Assembly (NCBI GenBank): GCA_016283745.1
Contig: JAEENM010000162.1
Span: forward strand, 1-64,000
DNA from: Bacteroidales bacterium
GTDB taxonomy: Bacteria; Bacteroidota; Bacteroidia; Bacteroidales; P3
DNA length: 64,000 nucleotides
Direction of reading: 5' to 3'
The translations under genes were made by a program, and so were the position numbers. Numbering within the stretch: position 1 is the stretch's first letter; each line of letters starts with the position of its first letter. Below the pieces are notes generated by a model. It was not told the origin of the DNA. It did not search any database and was given only the letters and a program-made list of their open reading frames with translations. Below are positions 9,455 through 18,810 of this stretch, in pieces.

Positions 9455-9826
9455 TTATTGTATTTCAGTGCGTTTGCCGTCGGCCCAGAGGTCTTCGAGG
9501 CGGTAAAAGTCGCGTGTTTTGGGCACAAAGACGTGTGCCACCACATCGAAATAGTCCATCAGTATCCATTCGGCGGTGTCGTAACCCTCAGTGGATGTGG
9601 GGTTTATGCCAAAAGTCTTTTTCACGGCCTCGTGTACGGCGTCGGCGATGGCGTCGGTATGCAGAGGCGAGTTTCCGGTACATATAACGAAAAAGCTTGC
9701 GGGAGCGCTGCCCACTCCACGCAGGTCGAGCATCACTATGTCGGAGGCTTTTTTGTCGCTCATGGCAGTGGCCACGACCTTTGCAAGCATCTCTGTTTCG
9801 GCTTCCTTATTGGTTTTTCTTGTCAT
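9455..9826 (-). CDS. rsfS: Ribosome silencing factor RsfS
   Basis: KKASDIVMLDLRGVGSAPASFFVICTGNS...EGYDTAEWILMDYFDVVAHVF. Confidence 0.92.
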   Translation of the reverse strand: MTRKTNKEAETEMLAKVVATAMSDKKASDIVMLDLRGVGSAPASFFVICTGNSPLHTDAIADAVHEAVKKTFGINPTSTEGYDTAEWILMDYFDVVAHVFVPKTRDFYRLEDLWADGKRTEIQ

Positions 9827-9976
9827 TTTACACTTCGGTATTAAACTTGCAAAGATACAAAAAAAAATTGTCCTTACGAAATATTTTTTGCAAGGACAAT
9901 TTAATTTATTTAAAACTTACTGAATAACAGCAGTTTGAATCCGTCAACACTCATAACTGCCGACAGTTTTTCTTCT

Positions 9977-12676
9977 CTATTCGAGCAGCAGCACAGTACC
10001 TTTTTTCTTCACCATATCTGTACCGTCGAACTGGCGGTAGGTTATTATCCACACGTAGCTTCCGGGGGAGCATTCCTTGCCTTTGTAGGTGCCGTCCCAG
10101 TGCTCGTTCTGGTCGTTGGACTCGAACACTTTCAATCCCCAGCGGTTGTAGATGGTCATGGTGAAATCCTGCGCCTTGATATTGTTCTGCAGACCGAAGG
10201 TGCGGTTGACGTCGCGTCCCGGCGTGAAGGCTGTGGGAATCCATTCGGTGAATATATCCACAGGCACATAGAATGTGGTGTCCTGCGCACAGCCGTTGAT
10301 GGAGGCTGTGGTGAGCTTGATAGGTATGGAGTCGTAGTCGAGGACGCTTTGGAACTGGTACTCGAAGAAACGTGCCGTGGTAGGGTATTCGGTGCCGTCG
10401 GTAGGGAAGGCCCAGATGGAGCGCACATGGTTGGTGGAGTTGTCGGAGAGGTAGAGTATCGGCTCGAAGAGGTCGATGTAGTCGGGAGTGTAGGAAAATA
10501 TGAATTCGGGGTAGGGATCCACGGTGACGGTGACAGTGAGCGGCGTGGCGTCGCAGCCGTTGGCACCATGTCCTATCATGGTGTAGACGGTGCTAACTCG
10601 CGGTGATACCACCACTTCGGAGAGGCTGTCCTGTCCGTCGAGGGTGGGGTCGGCGGGCGAACTTGTCCACGTGTAGTAGTCGGCACCGCTACCTGTGATG
10701 GTAACTTCCTCATCCATACAGATATGTGTCTCCGACTGCTGTATATCGGGTACGAGCATACGATATTGGAACATGCTCCAAGTACTGCATCCGTAGGGGC
10801 TTATCACCTTGGCGAACATCAGTCCGTCGCGCGTAGGCGTAAAGGTGTAGGTGGCACCCGTCTGTACAGGCGTGGTCTGAAGTGTGTCGGTGTACCATTC
10901 GTAGGTACAACCGGGCAGGTCGCAGCTAACCTGCAGGGTGTTGCTGCTGCCGATACATACCACGCTGTCGCCGGTTATCACGAGGTCGGGGAAATAGCCT
11001 ATGCTTATGGTGGTGCTGACTGTACTTTCGCACGAGTCGGCGTTCATGGCGGTGTATTCAACTGTCGAGGTGTTGGCGAAACGGTGCACTATGGGGTTGC
11101 CGATTATGGTGGTGTCACCGTCAATGGGGTCATGGATGGTCCACTGGTGGCGGATGATACCTATTGGGTCGCTACAGGAGCCGCGGAGTGTGATGGTGTC
11201 GTCGGCGCAGATGCTGGTGCGGCTAGGATGTATGGCGATGTTGGGGTTTTTGCGTATGTGTATGGGCAGTGTGCGTTCGGTGTAGCAGGTGTTGTCGAGG
11301 GGGCTCACGGTGCGCAGAGTAACGCTGTCGTCACCCATTGTGGGGTATGTGTATGTTGCTGAGCCGCCCGTAGCGGAGCCTACGCTCTGGCCGCTGCCGT
11401 TGCGGAATGTCCACTGTGTACGTGGCAGGTCGTCGCTCACGGGTCCCTCGCTGGTGGGTGTGGTGCTGCGGTCGATGACTAGTATGCTGCCGTCGCACTG
11501 TGTGACGGCTTCCATCTCCACAGTGGGTTTTTGGTTACAGGCGTTGACATACAATGCCGAGCGTATGGGTTTGGCAGGGTCGAGGTACGAGGTAAGGATG
11601 CATTTGAAGGTGTTGCACTGCACACGATTGGAGCCGCCCTGCTCGTAGGGGAAATCTTCCACATAAACGTCGAGAACGGAGTCCTGACCACGAGCACCCG
11701 GTATCATTTCGTAGTTGGCGGGGTTGTTTATCTGGTTGCTGCCCAGTTCGCCGTAGCGGCTGCGGTACCACTGGTAGGCCGAAAGCCCCTGCGGTGCGGT
11801 GATGGTGGCAACCTCGTTGGAGGCTCCGGGTGAGCATCCGCTGGCCACAAGACGCATCGGCTGGCAGTCGCCGGAGACATAGCAGTAACCATAGTGCTGT
11901 GTCATGGAGCAGTCGCCGGTTTTCACTTCTATACGTACCGTCTCACCTTGGAAATTGTAGAGGTTGATAGCCACTTTAGCCCATGGCTTGTAGGCGGCAT
12001 CGGTGCTTGTAGTTCCCGACAGATGCCAACTGGCCCATGTGCCACGTCCTACCGAATCGCTATGTATAGGACCTTGTATAATGTAGCATAGACTGTCGCC
12101 GAGGTCACGGAAAACACCGTTGTCCAATTTTTTTACACGTATGATGCATTCGGGGTTGTCGTTTGTTCCGTGCAGTGCGTTTTCAAGCACAATGGAATAG
12201 TAAATGAACACCAGCACGTTGCTCGACGTAACCTGAAACTGGTAGTAGAGGGCCTCGGCCTCGTGGCAGCCGTAGGTGTTGCCCAGACGTATGGAGCTCA
12301 CTATGGTGGGATCCAAGTTGGTGGGCAGATACGACATCTGGCTGCGGGTGTTGGGGTCGTTGCCTGTGCCCATTATCTTAAAGCGGTTGGCGTCGTTATT
12401 GCCTGGCTTTCCCTCGTTGCTGCTACAGTTGGAAGTAACAATATTCGCAAGGTTGGTGTTGGGAATAATGGCGGAGTTCATAACCATATAGTCGCGCTGG
12501 TAGGTACTCGTGCCCGATGTTCTTCCGGCAGTTTCACCGCCTGTCTGCCCCGAATAGTTCTGATATATTGAAAAAGAAATGGGGTTTTTCAGACCTTGGC
12601 AGGCCGATTGCGCCGAAACAGACTGTACCACAGCGACAAACAGTATGAGGGATAATATTTTTTTCAATAAACTCAT
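9977..12676 (-). CDS. Secreted multidomain protein with gliding-motility-type (T9SS type B) C-terminal sorting domain
   Basis: Signal peptide MSLLKKILSLILFVAVVQSVSAQ; PKD/Ig-like repeats; C-term EWIPTAFTPGRDVNRTFGLQ...MTIYNRWGLKVFESNDQNEHWDGTYKGKECSPGSYVWIITYR. Confidence 0.9.
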   Translation of the reverse strand: MSLLKKILSLILFVAVVQSVSAQSACQGLKNPISFSIYQNYSGQTGGETAGRTSGTSTYQRDYMVMNSAIIPNTNLANIVTSNCSSNEGKPGNNDANRFKIMGTGNDPNTRSQMSYLPTNLDPTIVSSIRLGNTYGCHEAEALYYQFQVTSSNVLVFIYYSIVLENALHGTNDNPECIIRVKKLDNGVFRDLGDSLCYIIQGPIHSDSVGRGTWASWHLSGTTSTDAAYKPWAKVAINLYNFQGETVRIEVKTGDCSMTQHYGYCYVSGDCQPMRLVASGCSPGASNEVATITAPQGLSAYQWYRSRYGELGSNQINNPANYEMIPGARGQDSVLDVYVEDFPYEQGGSNRVQCNTFKCILTSYLDPAKPIRSALYVNACNQKPTVEMEAVTQCDGSILVIDRSTTPTSEGPVSDDLPRTQWTFRNGSGQSVGSATGGSATYTYPTMGDDSVTLRTVSPLDNTCYTERTLPIHIRKNPNIAIHPSRTSICADDTITLRGSCSDPIGIIRHQWTIHDPIDGDTTIIGNPIVHRFANTSTVEYTAMNADSCESTVSTTISIGYFPDLVITGDSVVCIGSSNTLQVSCDLPGCTYEWYTDTLQTTPVQTGATYTFTPTRDGLMFAKVISPYGCSTWSMFQYRMLVPDIQQSETHICMDEEVTITGSGADYYTWTSSPADPTLDGQDSLSEVVVSPRVSTVYTMIGHGANGCDATPLTVTVTVDPYPEFIFSYTPDYIDLFEPILYLSDNSTNHVRSIWAFPTDGTEYPTTARFFEYQFQSVLDYDSIPIKLTTASINGCAQDTTFYVPVDIFTEWIPTAFTPGRDVNRTFGLQNNIKAQDFTMTIYNRWGLKVFESNDQNEHWDGTYKGKECSPGSYVWIITYRQFDGTDMVKKKGTVLLLE

Positions 12677-12741
12677 TGCGGTTGTTGTTTTGTTTATCTA
12701 TATATAGACACCCGAAGTGCGAAAATGTTGCTTCCTGATAG

Positions 12742-12768
12742 AAAAAAAGCCCCCCGGGGAGGGGGGCC
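12742..12768 (-). terminator. Rho-independent terminator of rpsA
   Basis: Minus strand GGCCCCCCTCCCCGGGGGGCTTTTTTT, downstream of rpsA. Confidence 0.85.
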
Positions 12769-12810
12769 AATCAATTAAAAATGAATTATGAATGAAATAA
12801 AAAGTGTGGG

Positions 12811-14607
12811 CTACTTCTCGTTTTTCTCCATCTCTTCCTTGAGGTTGGCAAGAGCGTCGATGTCGCCGAGAGTGGTCTTCTCCAGCTTGTCGGCCAGTTT
12901 CTTGGTGGCTTTTGCTGTGCTGACTTTCTCTTTGTTTTCGGCTTCTTCGTTCTGAGCCTTCTCTTTTTCAATCATATCCTGGGCGATACGGCTGTGCGAA
13001 ACGATGATTTTCTTGTTCTCTTTGGAGAATTCGATAACCTTGAAATCGAGGGTTTCGTCCACTTTGGCCTTGGTTTTGTCCTCTTTTTCGAGATGACGTG
13101 CCGGTGCGAAGCCTTCAACGCCGTAAGGCAGTGCTATAACAGCGCCTTTGTCGTTAACGCTCATCACTGTGCCTTTGTGTATCGAGTTGATTGTGAAGAT
13201 GCTTTCGAACACATCCCAAGGATTCTCCTCGAGCTGTTTGTGGCCGAGGCTCAGGCGACGGTTCTCAACATCGACTTCGAGGACAACCACGTCGATTTTC
13301 TCACCGATTTTGGTGAATTCGGCAGGATGTTTGATTTTCTTGGACCACGAGAGGTCGGAGATGTGGATGAGGCCGTCGACGCCTTCTTCCATCTCAACAA
13401 AGATACCGAAGTTGACGAAGTTGCGCACGGTGGCGGTGTGTTTGGAGCCAACGGGATATTTCTCGAGTATCGACAGCCAAGGATCGGGCATGAGCTGTTT
13501 GATGCCGAGGGACATCTTGCGCTCTTCGCGGTCGAGGGTGAGGATAACGGATTCCACTTCGTCGCCGACTTTGAGGAAATCGTGGGCTGTGCGCAGGTGC
13601 TGCGACCACGACATTTCGGAAACGTGGATGAGGCCTTCCACACCGGGCATAATTTCTACAAAAGCACCGTAGTCGGCCACAACAACGACTTTACCTTTAA
13701 CTTTGTCGCCAACTTTGAGGTTGGGATCGAGAGCGTTCCAAGGATGAGGTGTGAGCTGTTTCAGACCGAGGGCGATACGGTTGGCCTTTTCGTCGAAATC
13801 GAGGATAACAACGTTGATCTTTTCGTCGAGGTGAACGATTTCTTCGGGATGGCTTATGCGGCCCCACGAAAGGTCGGTGATGTGGATGAGACCGTCCACG
13901 CCGCCGAGGTCAACGAACACACCGTAGGAAACGATGTTCTTGACAGTTCCTTCGAGCACCTGGCCTTTTTCGAGCTTGGCGATGATTTCGGCTTTCTGGG
14001 CTTCGATTTCGTCTTCGATAAGGGCTTTGTGCGAAACAACGACATTTTTGTATTCGTGGTTGATTTTAACAACTTTGAATTCCATGGGCTTGTCGACAAA
14101 CACATCGTAGTCGCGGATGGGTTTGACGTCGATCTGCGAACCGGGGAGGAAGGCTTCGATGTTGTCGAAAACGGTAACGATAAGACCGCCTTTGGTGCGG
14201 CTTTTCACGTATCCGGTGATGACTTCCTGCGACTCGTAGGCTTGGTTTACGCGTTCCCACGATTTGAGGATGCGTGCCTTTTTGTGCGAAAGGATGAGCT
14301 GACCGTTGGAGTCTTCCTGACTTTCAACGTAAACTTCGATTTTGTCGCCGACTTTGATGTCGGGGTTGTAGCGAATTTCGGATGCGGGAATAACGCCGTC
14401 TGATTTGAAGCCGATGTTAACCACCACTTCGCGTTCGGTTATTGCCACGACAGTTCCCTCAACAATTTCTTGTTCAGTGATTTGGTTGAAAGTTTTTTCG
14501 TAAGCTTCGTTGAGTTTTGCCTCCTCTTCGGCGGAGTATTTGTTTTTTTTCTTTCCGATTGCATTCCAATCGAAATCTTCAAGGGGTTGGATGTTTTTTA
14601 AATCCAT
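12811..14607 (-). CDS. rpsA: 30S ribosomal protein S1
   Basis: Repeated S1 domains (GTVKNIVSYGVFVDLGGVDGLIHITDLSWGRISHP etc.). Confidence 0.97.
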   Translation of the reverse strand: MDLKNIQPLEDFDWNAIGKKKNKYSAEEEAKLNEAYEKTFNQITEQEIVEGTVVAITEREVVVNIGFKSDGVIPASEIRYNPDIKVGDKIEVYVESQEDSNGQLILSHKKARILKSWERVNQAYESQEVITGYVKSRTKGGLIVTVFDNIEAFLPGSQIDVKPIRDYDVFVDKPMEFKVVKINHEYKNVVVSHKALIEDEIEAQKAEIIAKLEKGQVLEGTVKNIVSYGVFVDLGGVDGLIHITDLSWGRISHPEEIVHLDEKINVVILDFDEKANRIALGLKQLTPHPWNALDPNLKVGDKVKGKVVVVADYGAFVEIMPGVEGLIHVSEMSWSQHLRTAHDFLKVGDEVESVILTLDREERKMSLGIKQLMPDPWLSILEKYPVGSKHTATVRNFVNFGIFVEMEEGVDGLIHISDLSWSKKIKHPAEFTKIGEKIDVVVLEVDVENRRLSLGHKQLEENPWDVFESIFTINSIHKGTVMSVNDKGAVIALPYGVEGFAPARHLEKEDKTKAKVDETLDFKVIEFSKENKKIIVSHSRIAQDMIEKEKAQNEEAENKEKVSTAKATKKLADKLEKTTLGDIDALANLKEEMEKNEK

Positions 14608-14764
14608 TTTTTTGTTTTTTTGTGACCTCTTGCCCGGTCGGGTTAAACATAAATTACTTAATCATCTCAGCCTCAGAGTGTTGGCAAGAACACCCGCTGA
14701 AAAATGACTGTGCAAAGATAGTATTTTTTTTCGGATTATGCAAGTTTTTGTATTTTTTTAGTGA

Positions 14765-14810
14765 TGAAGAAAGGTTCAGTGAACCTTTCGATAGCACGAA
14801 GGGCGGAGAA
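14765..14810 (-). repeat. Variable-stem hairpin repeat, copy 3
   Basis: Minus: TTCTCCGC-CCTTCGTG-CTATCGAA-AGGTTC-ACT-GAACCT-TTCTTCA; hairpin 14769..14789. Confidence 0.85.
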
Positions 14811-14860
14811 TAAATTGATTTGTGATTGGTGATTAGTGAAGTTTAGGCGTGAAGATGTGC

Positions 14861-14904
14861 CTTCGACAAGCTCAGGCACCGAGCGGTGGGTGAGCTTGTC
14901 GAAC
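14861..14904. repeat. REP-like long palindrome
   Basis: CTTCGACAAGCTCAGGCACC-gagc-GGTGGGTGAGCTTGTCGAAC: about 20-bp arms, 4-nt loop, a few mismatches. Confidence 0.8.
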
Positions 14905-14946
14905 CCCCGCATCGTTTAACTGCAAACTCAAAACTGCAAACTAATA

Positions 14947-15042
14947 TCAATTACGCAACCGCTTTGCTTATGCGTGATTTTGGGCTGCACCTCAACATCA
15001 TCCAAATAAATTTGGCTGCTGTGTTCGGTTTGCACAAAAATT
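14947..15042 (-). repeat. 96-bp interspersed repeat, copy B
   Basis: Reverse complement matches 3361..3456 with 3 mismatches by eye. Confidence 0.9.
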
Positions 15043-15057
15043 TTCAACTTTCAATTT

Positions 15058-16191
15058 TCAATTTTCAACTTTCACCAGTTCTTTGTACAAATCGACAATC
15101 TGACTTGTAATCACACTTTCGGTGAATTTCTTGCGCTGCTCACGTCCTTTTTCCACAAGCTGTTGGCGAAGGCTCTCATCGCTGTATAGCTGCTGAGCCT
15201 TTGCAACGATTTCGTCAACATCTTCGGGATCGACGTACAAAGCCGCCTCGCCGCCCACCTCGGGAATGGACGACACATTTGACGTGATAACAGGCGTATC
15301 GCAGCACATCGACTCCAGCACCGGAATGCCAAACCCCTCGAACTCCGACACATACATCGACATCATGGCGTTGGCGTAGAGAGCCGGGAAGTCGGCAAAC
15401 AGGGCTTTGTCGAGGATATGCACGCGATTTTCGAGTCCCAACCGTTTTATGGTGCCACAAACGGTGTTGTAGTAGTCGGTGCGGTGTCCGCCAACTATCA
15501 CCAGATGAAGCTCTTCGGGCAGTTTGGCGAGGGCCTCCACCACCGCCACTTGGTTTTTGCGTTGTTCTATGGTTCCCACACATATAATATATTGCTGTGG
15601 CAGGTTGTAACGCTCGCGCACCGACCGCTTGGCATCGTCGGTTACGGGCTGCCAGAAAATGGGGTCGCACGACTGATAAACAACTCTGATTTTCTGTTCG
15701 GGAACATGGAGGAATTCCTGCAGGTCACGTTTGGTCTGCTCACTGGCGGCCACCACGATGTCGGCGATTTTGCACGAATGACGCATCTTGGTGCGGTACA
15801 CGTTGCGGTCGAAAAGGGGGAACAGATGCGGATAGCGCCACACTATGAGGTCGTGCATAGTAACCACTTTTTTCACCTTTTTAGGTATGAAATGCGGCAG
15901 CTCATGACTGAGGCCGTGGAAAATCTGCACATCGTCGGAGGTGAGGCGTGCCGCAATTCCGTAGCTACGCCACAGATGGGGAAACAATCGCGCCAAACCG
16001 GATGGCTGCACCGTTTCTATGTTATTAAAACCAGAAAAAAAATCGGCAAAGGGTCCCGAAATGTCGGGGGAATAGAGCTTGCACACGGCCTCGGGGCAGT
16101 TGCGCGCCACTCCACCGACAAGCATGCGGCTGTAGTTCCCCAAGCCGGTTTTGTTTTTGTACACACGTTTTGCGTCGTATCCTATTACCAT
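15058..16191 (-). CDS. Glycosyltransferase family 4/1-type
   Basis: Start reassigned to MVIGYDAKRVYKNKTGLGNYSRML; YIICVGTIEQRKNQVAVVEALAKL and YVSEFEGFGIPVLESMCCDTPVITSNVSSIPEVGGEAALYVDPED. Confidence 0.92.
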   Translation of the reverse strand: MVIGYDAKRVYKNKTGLGNYSRMLVGGVARNCPEAVCKLYSPDISGPFADFFSGFNNIETVQPSGLARLFPHLWRSYGIAARLTSDDVQIFHGLSHELPHFIPKKVKKVVTMHDLIVWRYPHLFPLFDRNVYRTKMRHSCKIADIVVAASEQTKRDLQEFLHVPEQKIRVVYQSCDPIFWQPVTDDAKRSVRERYNLPQQYIICVGTIEQRKNQVAVVEALAKLPEELHLVIVGGHRTDYYNTVCGTIKRLGLENRVHILDKALFADFPALYANAMMSMYVSEFEGFGIPVLESMCCDTPVITSNVSSIPEVGGEAALYVDPEDVDEIVAKAQQLYSDESLRQQLVEKGREQRKKFTESVITSQIVDLYKELVKVEN

Positions 16192-16264
16192 AAAAAGGGT
16201 GCGTTTTGAAAGTACAAAATTACGAAAAAATAATGAAATACGAAAATTAGTTCGGAATTCGGAT

Positions 16265-16291
16265 GTAGGGACGCATTGTATGCGTCCTTTT
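16265..16291 (+). repeat. Variant GTAGGGACG palindrome followed by T run
   Basis: GTAGGGACGCATTGTATGCGTCCTTTTTTT; stem GGACGCAT-TGT-ATGCGTCC. Confidence 0.7.
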
Positions 16292-16386
16292 TTTAAAACA
16301 TGAATTACCACGAATTATTCATAAATAAATTAATGGATAATTACATGGTAATTTTCGTGAAAAAACATGGATATGTGCGTAAGATT

Positions 16387-16413
16387 GTAGAGACGTGGTG
16401 CACCGCGTCTCTA
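16387..16413. repeat. GTAGAGACG palindrome
   Basis: GTAGAGACGTGGTGCACCGCGTCTCTA, followed by AAGCCCGAAACACA as at 18669. Confidence 0.8.
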
Positions 16414-16507
16414 AAGCCCGAAACACATGCCCCACCCCGCCAATACCAAAAAAAAATCAGTGACAACGCCACGGATTTTTTCCCAATTATAACTACAAAA
16501 TCACTAA

Positions 16508-18307
16508 TTAGTTTGCATCGCGGACAAGACGTACAGACCATGCGTCCCAAAAAGCGCGGGAATAATAGGCTTGTGGGTCAACCACTCCAGGGTAAAAGTA
16601 CAGGTAGTATGCCATTTTAGAGTCGTAGCTTGTTGTAGACCAATAGCGGCCGCGTTCGCCCGGATCGTACACGTTGGTCTGCCCATTACGTGTACCGGCA
16701 GTTGGCAGGAATGCCGCACCGGCAGCTTCCATGATGGCCCATTGCTCCGTTGTGTATTCGTTGATAACGCTGGTGCCCACACCAGTTGTTAACGACAAAC
16801 CGGCGGGAAGCGTCCAGTTGTCGGGAAGTAAGATTAACCCTTCGATACCGTTCACGCTTGCTCTGGCCCTCAACGTAAGATAATCAGTCCTTTGCGACAC
16901 CAGATACACCCACTCGTCCTTGGTGAGAGTCCGCCATTTGCCAGGAGCGTCGGTAAGCCATGTATTGGTGTTGTATATTGCGTTGTAAACTCCCCAGTCG
17001 GCATTGACGTAGCTGCCTACAAGGCTATTGTTGTAGTCTCCTCCCGGATAATGGTTTGCTAATACCGAAGAGCAGGAATAGGGGTGACAATCGACGGCAC
17101 CGCTGTTCCATCCGCTGGTACCCCAGCAGAAAAGGTCTAACCAGCCGGTGTAGTTTTGGCTCACAAGCGCATTGTTGCATTTCACACCATTGGCATATAC
17201 CGTTCCCTTCGAGGCATGACCGACAATGTCCCACTGATGCTCGGCAAAACGCCACGTGCCTTCATCGGTGCCACCGCCTGCAACGGCATGGGTAGTGGGC
17301 GTTGTTCCGCCGCCGGTGGCGCTCCACTGCAGGTTGCCGGGTGAGAAATACACTTTTCCACCGGACGAATTAATGGAGAAAGGGCCTAACGGCAAGGGTT
17401 TCTTGTCGAAAGCCGCATCGCTTATGACGTTGTGGTATATTTTGCTGCGCTCGAGGGTCATGGAATTTGCCGTTTTCTCTATCCAACACTCTTCTTCGTT
17501 ATATACACGCATAGTTATTTTTTGCGCCTCGATGGCCGGCAAAACCACATATATGTCCTTTGGCGAGCTAATATCTATATAGTTGTTGCTTCCGTTTTTC
17601 AGCTGAACGGTAAGAGTCGTGGTAGCGGTAATGTCGGGGGTTACTGTAGTAAAAGTAGTGTTTGTGGTGAATTTTCCGGAAAGCTTGCCCGTGGAAGAAA
17701 ACACTATCTGTGTAATATGCTTGTTGCTGGCACCGGCATCGGCTGTGAGCCTGAGATGCATCACCGAGCCGAGGTTTTTCATGGCAAAAGACACGTCAGC
17801 TTGTCCGGCCGGCACGCTGGCAAAGGCGGCCATGTATGTGTTGCCGGATATAACATTGGCCGAAATATCGTAGATCTGAGTGGCTGGCAGGGTGAATTCG
17901 AGGGATGATGTGGTAAAATTGTCCGGTATGATGCCGCCGCTGGCCGACTCTGCCAAGGTGGCAGGATACACCGCCCAGTAGATATCGTTGTCGCCAGAAG
18001 GGATTGCGTAGGCTGTGCTTTTGTCAAAGACAGCCACTCTGCCGGTGGAACCTATTGAGCTTATTGTAATGTTGTTACCGTTGATGTTGATAGCGTCGCC
18101 CAAATCCCAAATGACGTTGTCATACTCGTCGAGATGGGCTTTGTCGGCGGTCTGGGGCAGACTGGCGGAGGCTGAGATAGTACGCTTCACACCGGAGATA
18201 TGGTTCTGTGCTTTTTCCGATAGTTCTTCTTTCGCACACGAGGCAGCAAAAACAGTCATTGTAATTAGTGCTACAACGCTGGCGATAGTTCTAAATTTTT
18301 GTTTCAT
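16508..18307 (-). CDS. Bacteroidales lipoprotein with FISUMP-like C-terminal region
   Basis: Lipobox FAASCAKEE; VYFSPGNLQWSATGGGTTPTTHAVAGG...TWRFAEHQWDIVG; GRYWSTTSYDSKMAYYLYF. Confidence 0.75.
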   Translation of the reverse strand: MKQKFRTIASVVALITMTVFAASCAKEELSEKAQNHISGVKRTISASASLPQTADKAHLDEYDNVIWDLGDAININGNNITISSIGSTGRVAVFDKSTAYAIPSGDNDIYWAVYPATLAESASGGIIPDNFTTSSLEFTLPATQIYDISANVISGNTYMAAFASVPAGQADVSFAMKNLGSVMHLRLTADAGASNKHITQIVFSSTGKLSGKFTTNTTFTTVTPDITATTTLTVQLKNGSNNYIDISSPKDIYVVLPAIEAQKITMRVYNEEECWIEKTANSMTLERSKIYHNVISDAAFDKKPLPLGPFSINSSGGKVYFSPGNLQWSATGGGTTPTTHAVAGGGTDEGTWRFAEHQWDIVGHASKGTVYANGVKCNNALVSQNYTGWLDLFCWGTSGWNSGAVDCHPYSCSSVLANHYPGGDYNNSLVGSYVNADWGVYNAIYNTNTWLTDAPGKWRTLTKDEWVYLVSQRTDYLTLRARASVNGIEGLILLPDNWTLPAGLSLTTGVGTSVINEYTTEQWAIMEAAGAAFLPTAGTRNGQTNVYDPGERGRYWSTTSYDSKMAYYLYFYPGVVDPQAYYSRAFWDAWSVRLVRDAN

Positions 18308-18595
18308 TTATTATTTTTTCTAAGTTATTTTTTTCCACAATAGCCACCCAAAGGCGAAGACGAATAACAATTAGACAATTGCAAAAGTTCAGCGGGGGGG
18401 CAAAAAATGCCACAATCAGCATTTTATTCACATCAGAGCAACGAATCAACAATATATCAATCTAATTATCAACACTATACACGAATAAATCCAATTGTTT
18501 TGTGTGGCAAAATTATAAAATTTCATATAAACATATATTTTTTTCCGCAAAGTATTTGAACAAATAAATGTTGAAATAGAAATTGCGTTGGATTT

Positions 18596-18623
18596 GTAGA
18601 GACGTGCTGCAGCGCGTCTCTAC
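18596..18623. repeat. GTAGAGACG palindrome
   Basis: GTAGAGACGTGCTGCAGCGCGTCTCTAC. Confidence 0.85.
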
Positions 18624-18642
18624 GGAAATGTGCGCGGAAAAT

Positions 18643-18670
18643 GTAGAGACGCGCCATGGCACGTCTCTAC
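18643..18670. repeat. GTAGAGACG palindrome
   Basis: GTAGAGACGCGCCATGGCACGTCTCTAC. Confidence 0.85.
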
Positions 18671-18810
18671 AGCCCGAAACACACAACCACACAAAAACAA
18701 ACACAATCCGATACGCCCCCCAACACACAAACACACAAAAAACACTGATTATTGAAAAAACTGCCCAAAATCGGCAAAAAAAGTGTATTTTTGCAAAAAA
18801 AAATAAAAGT

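Noticed and set aside
14886-15110. Small ORFs sharing NYATA..LMRDF..LHL with 3323..3523
   Set aside because: The similarity reflects the 96-bp DNA repeat. The flanking codons are heptamer tracts, and there are no start or RBS signals.
18583-18810. N-terminal extension of ApbE
   Set aside because: Encoded by two GTAGAGACG palindromes and intergenic sequence; the lipoprotein signal starts at 18811.
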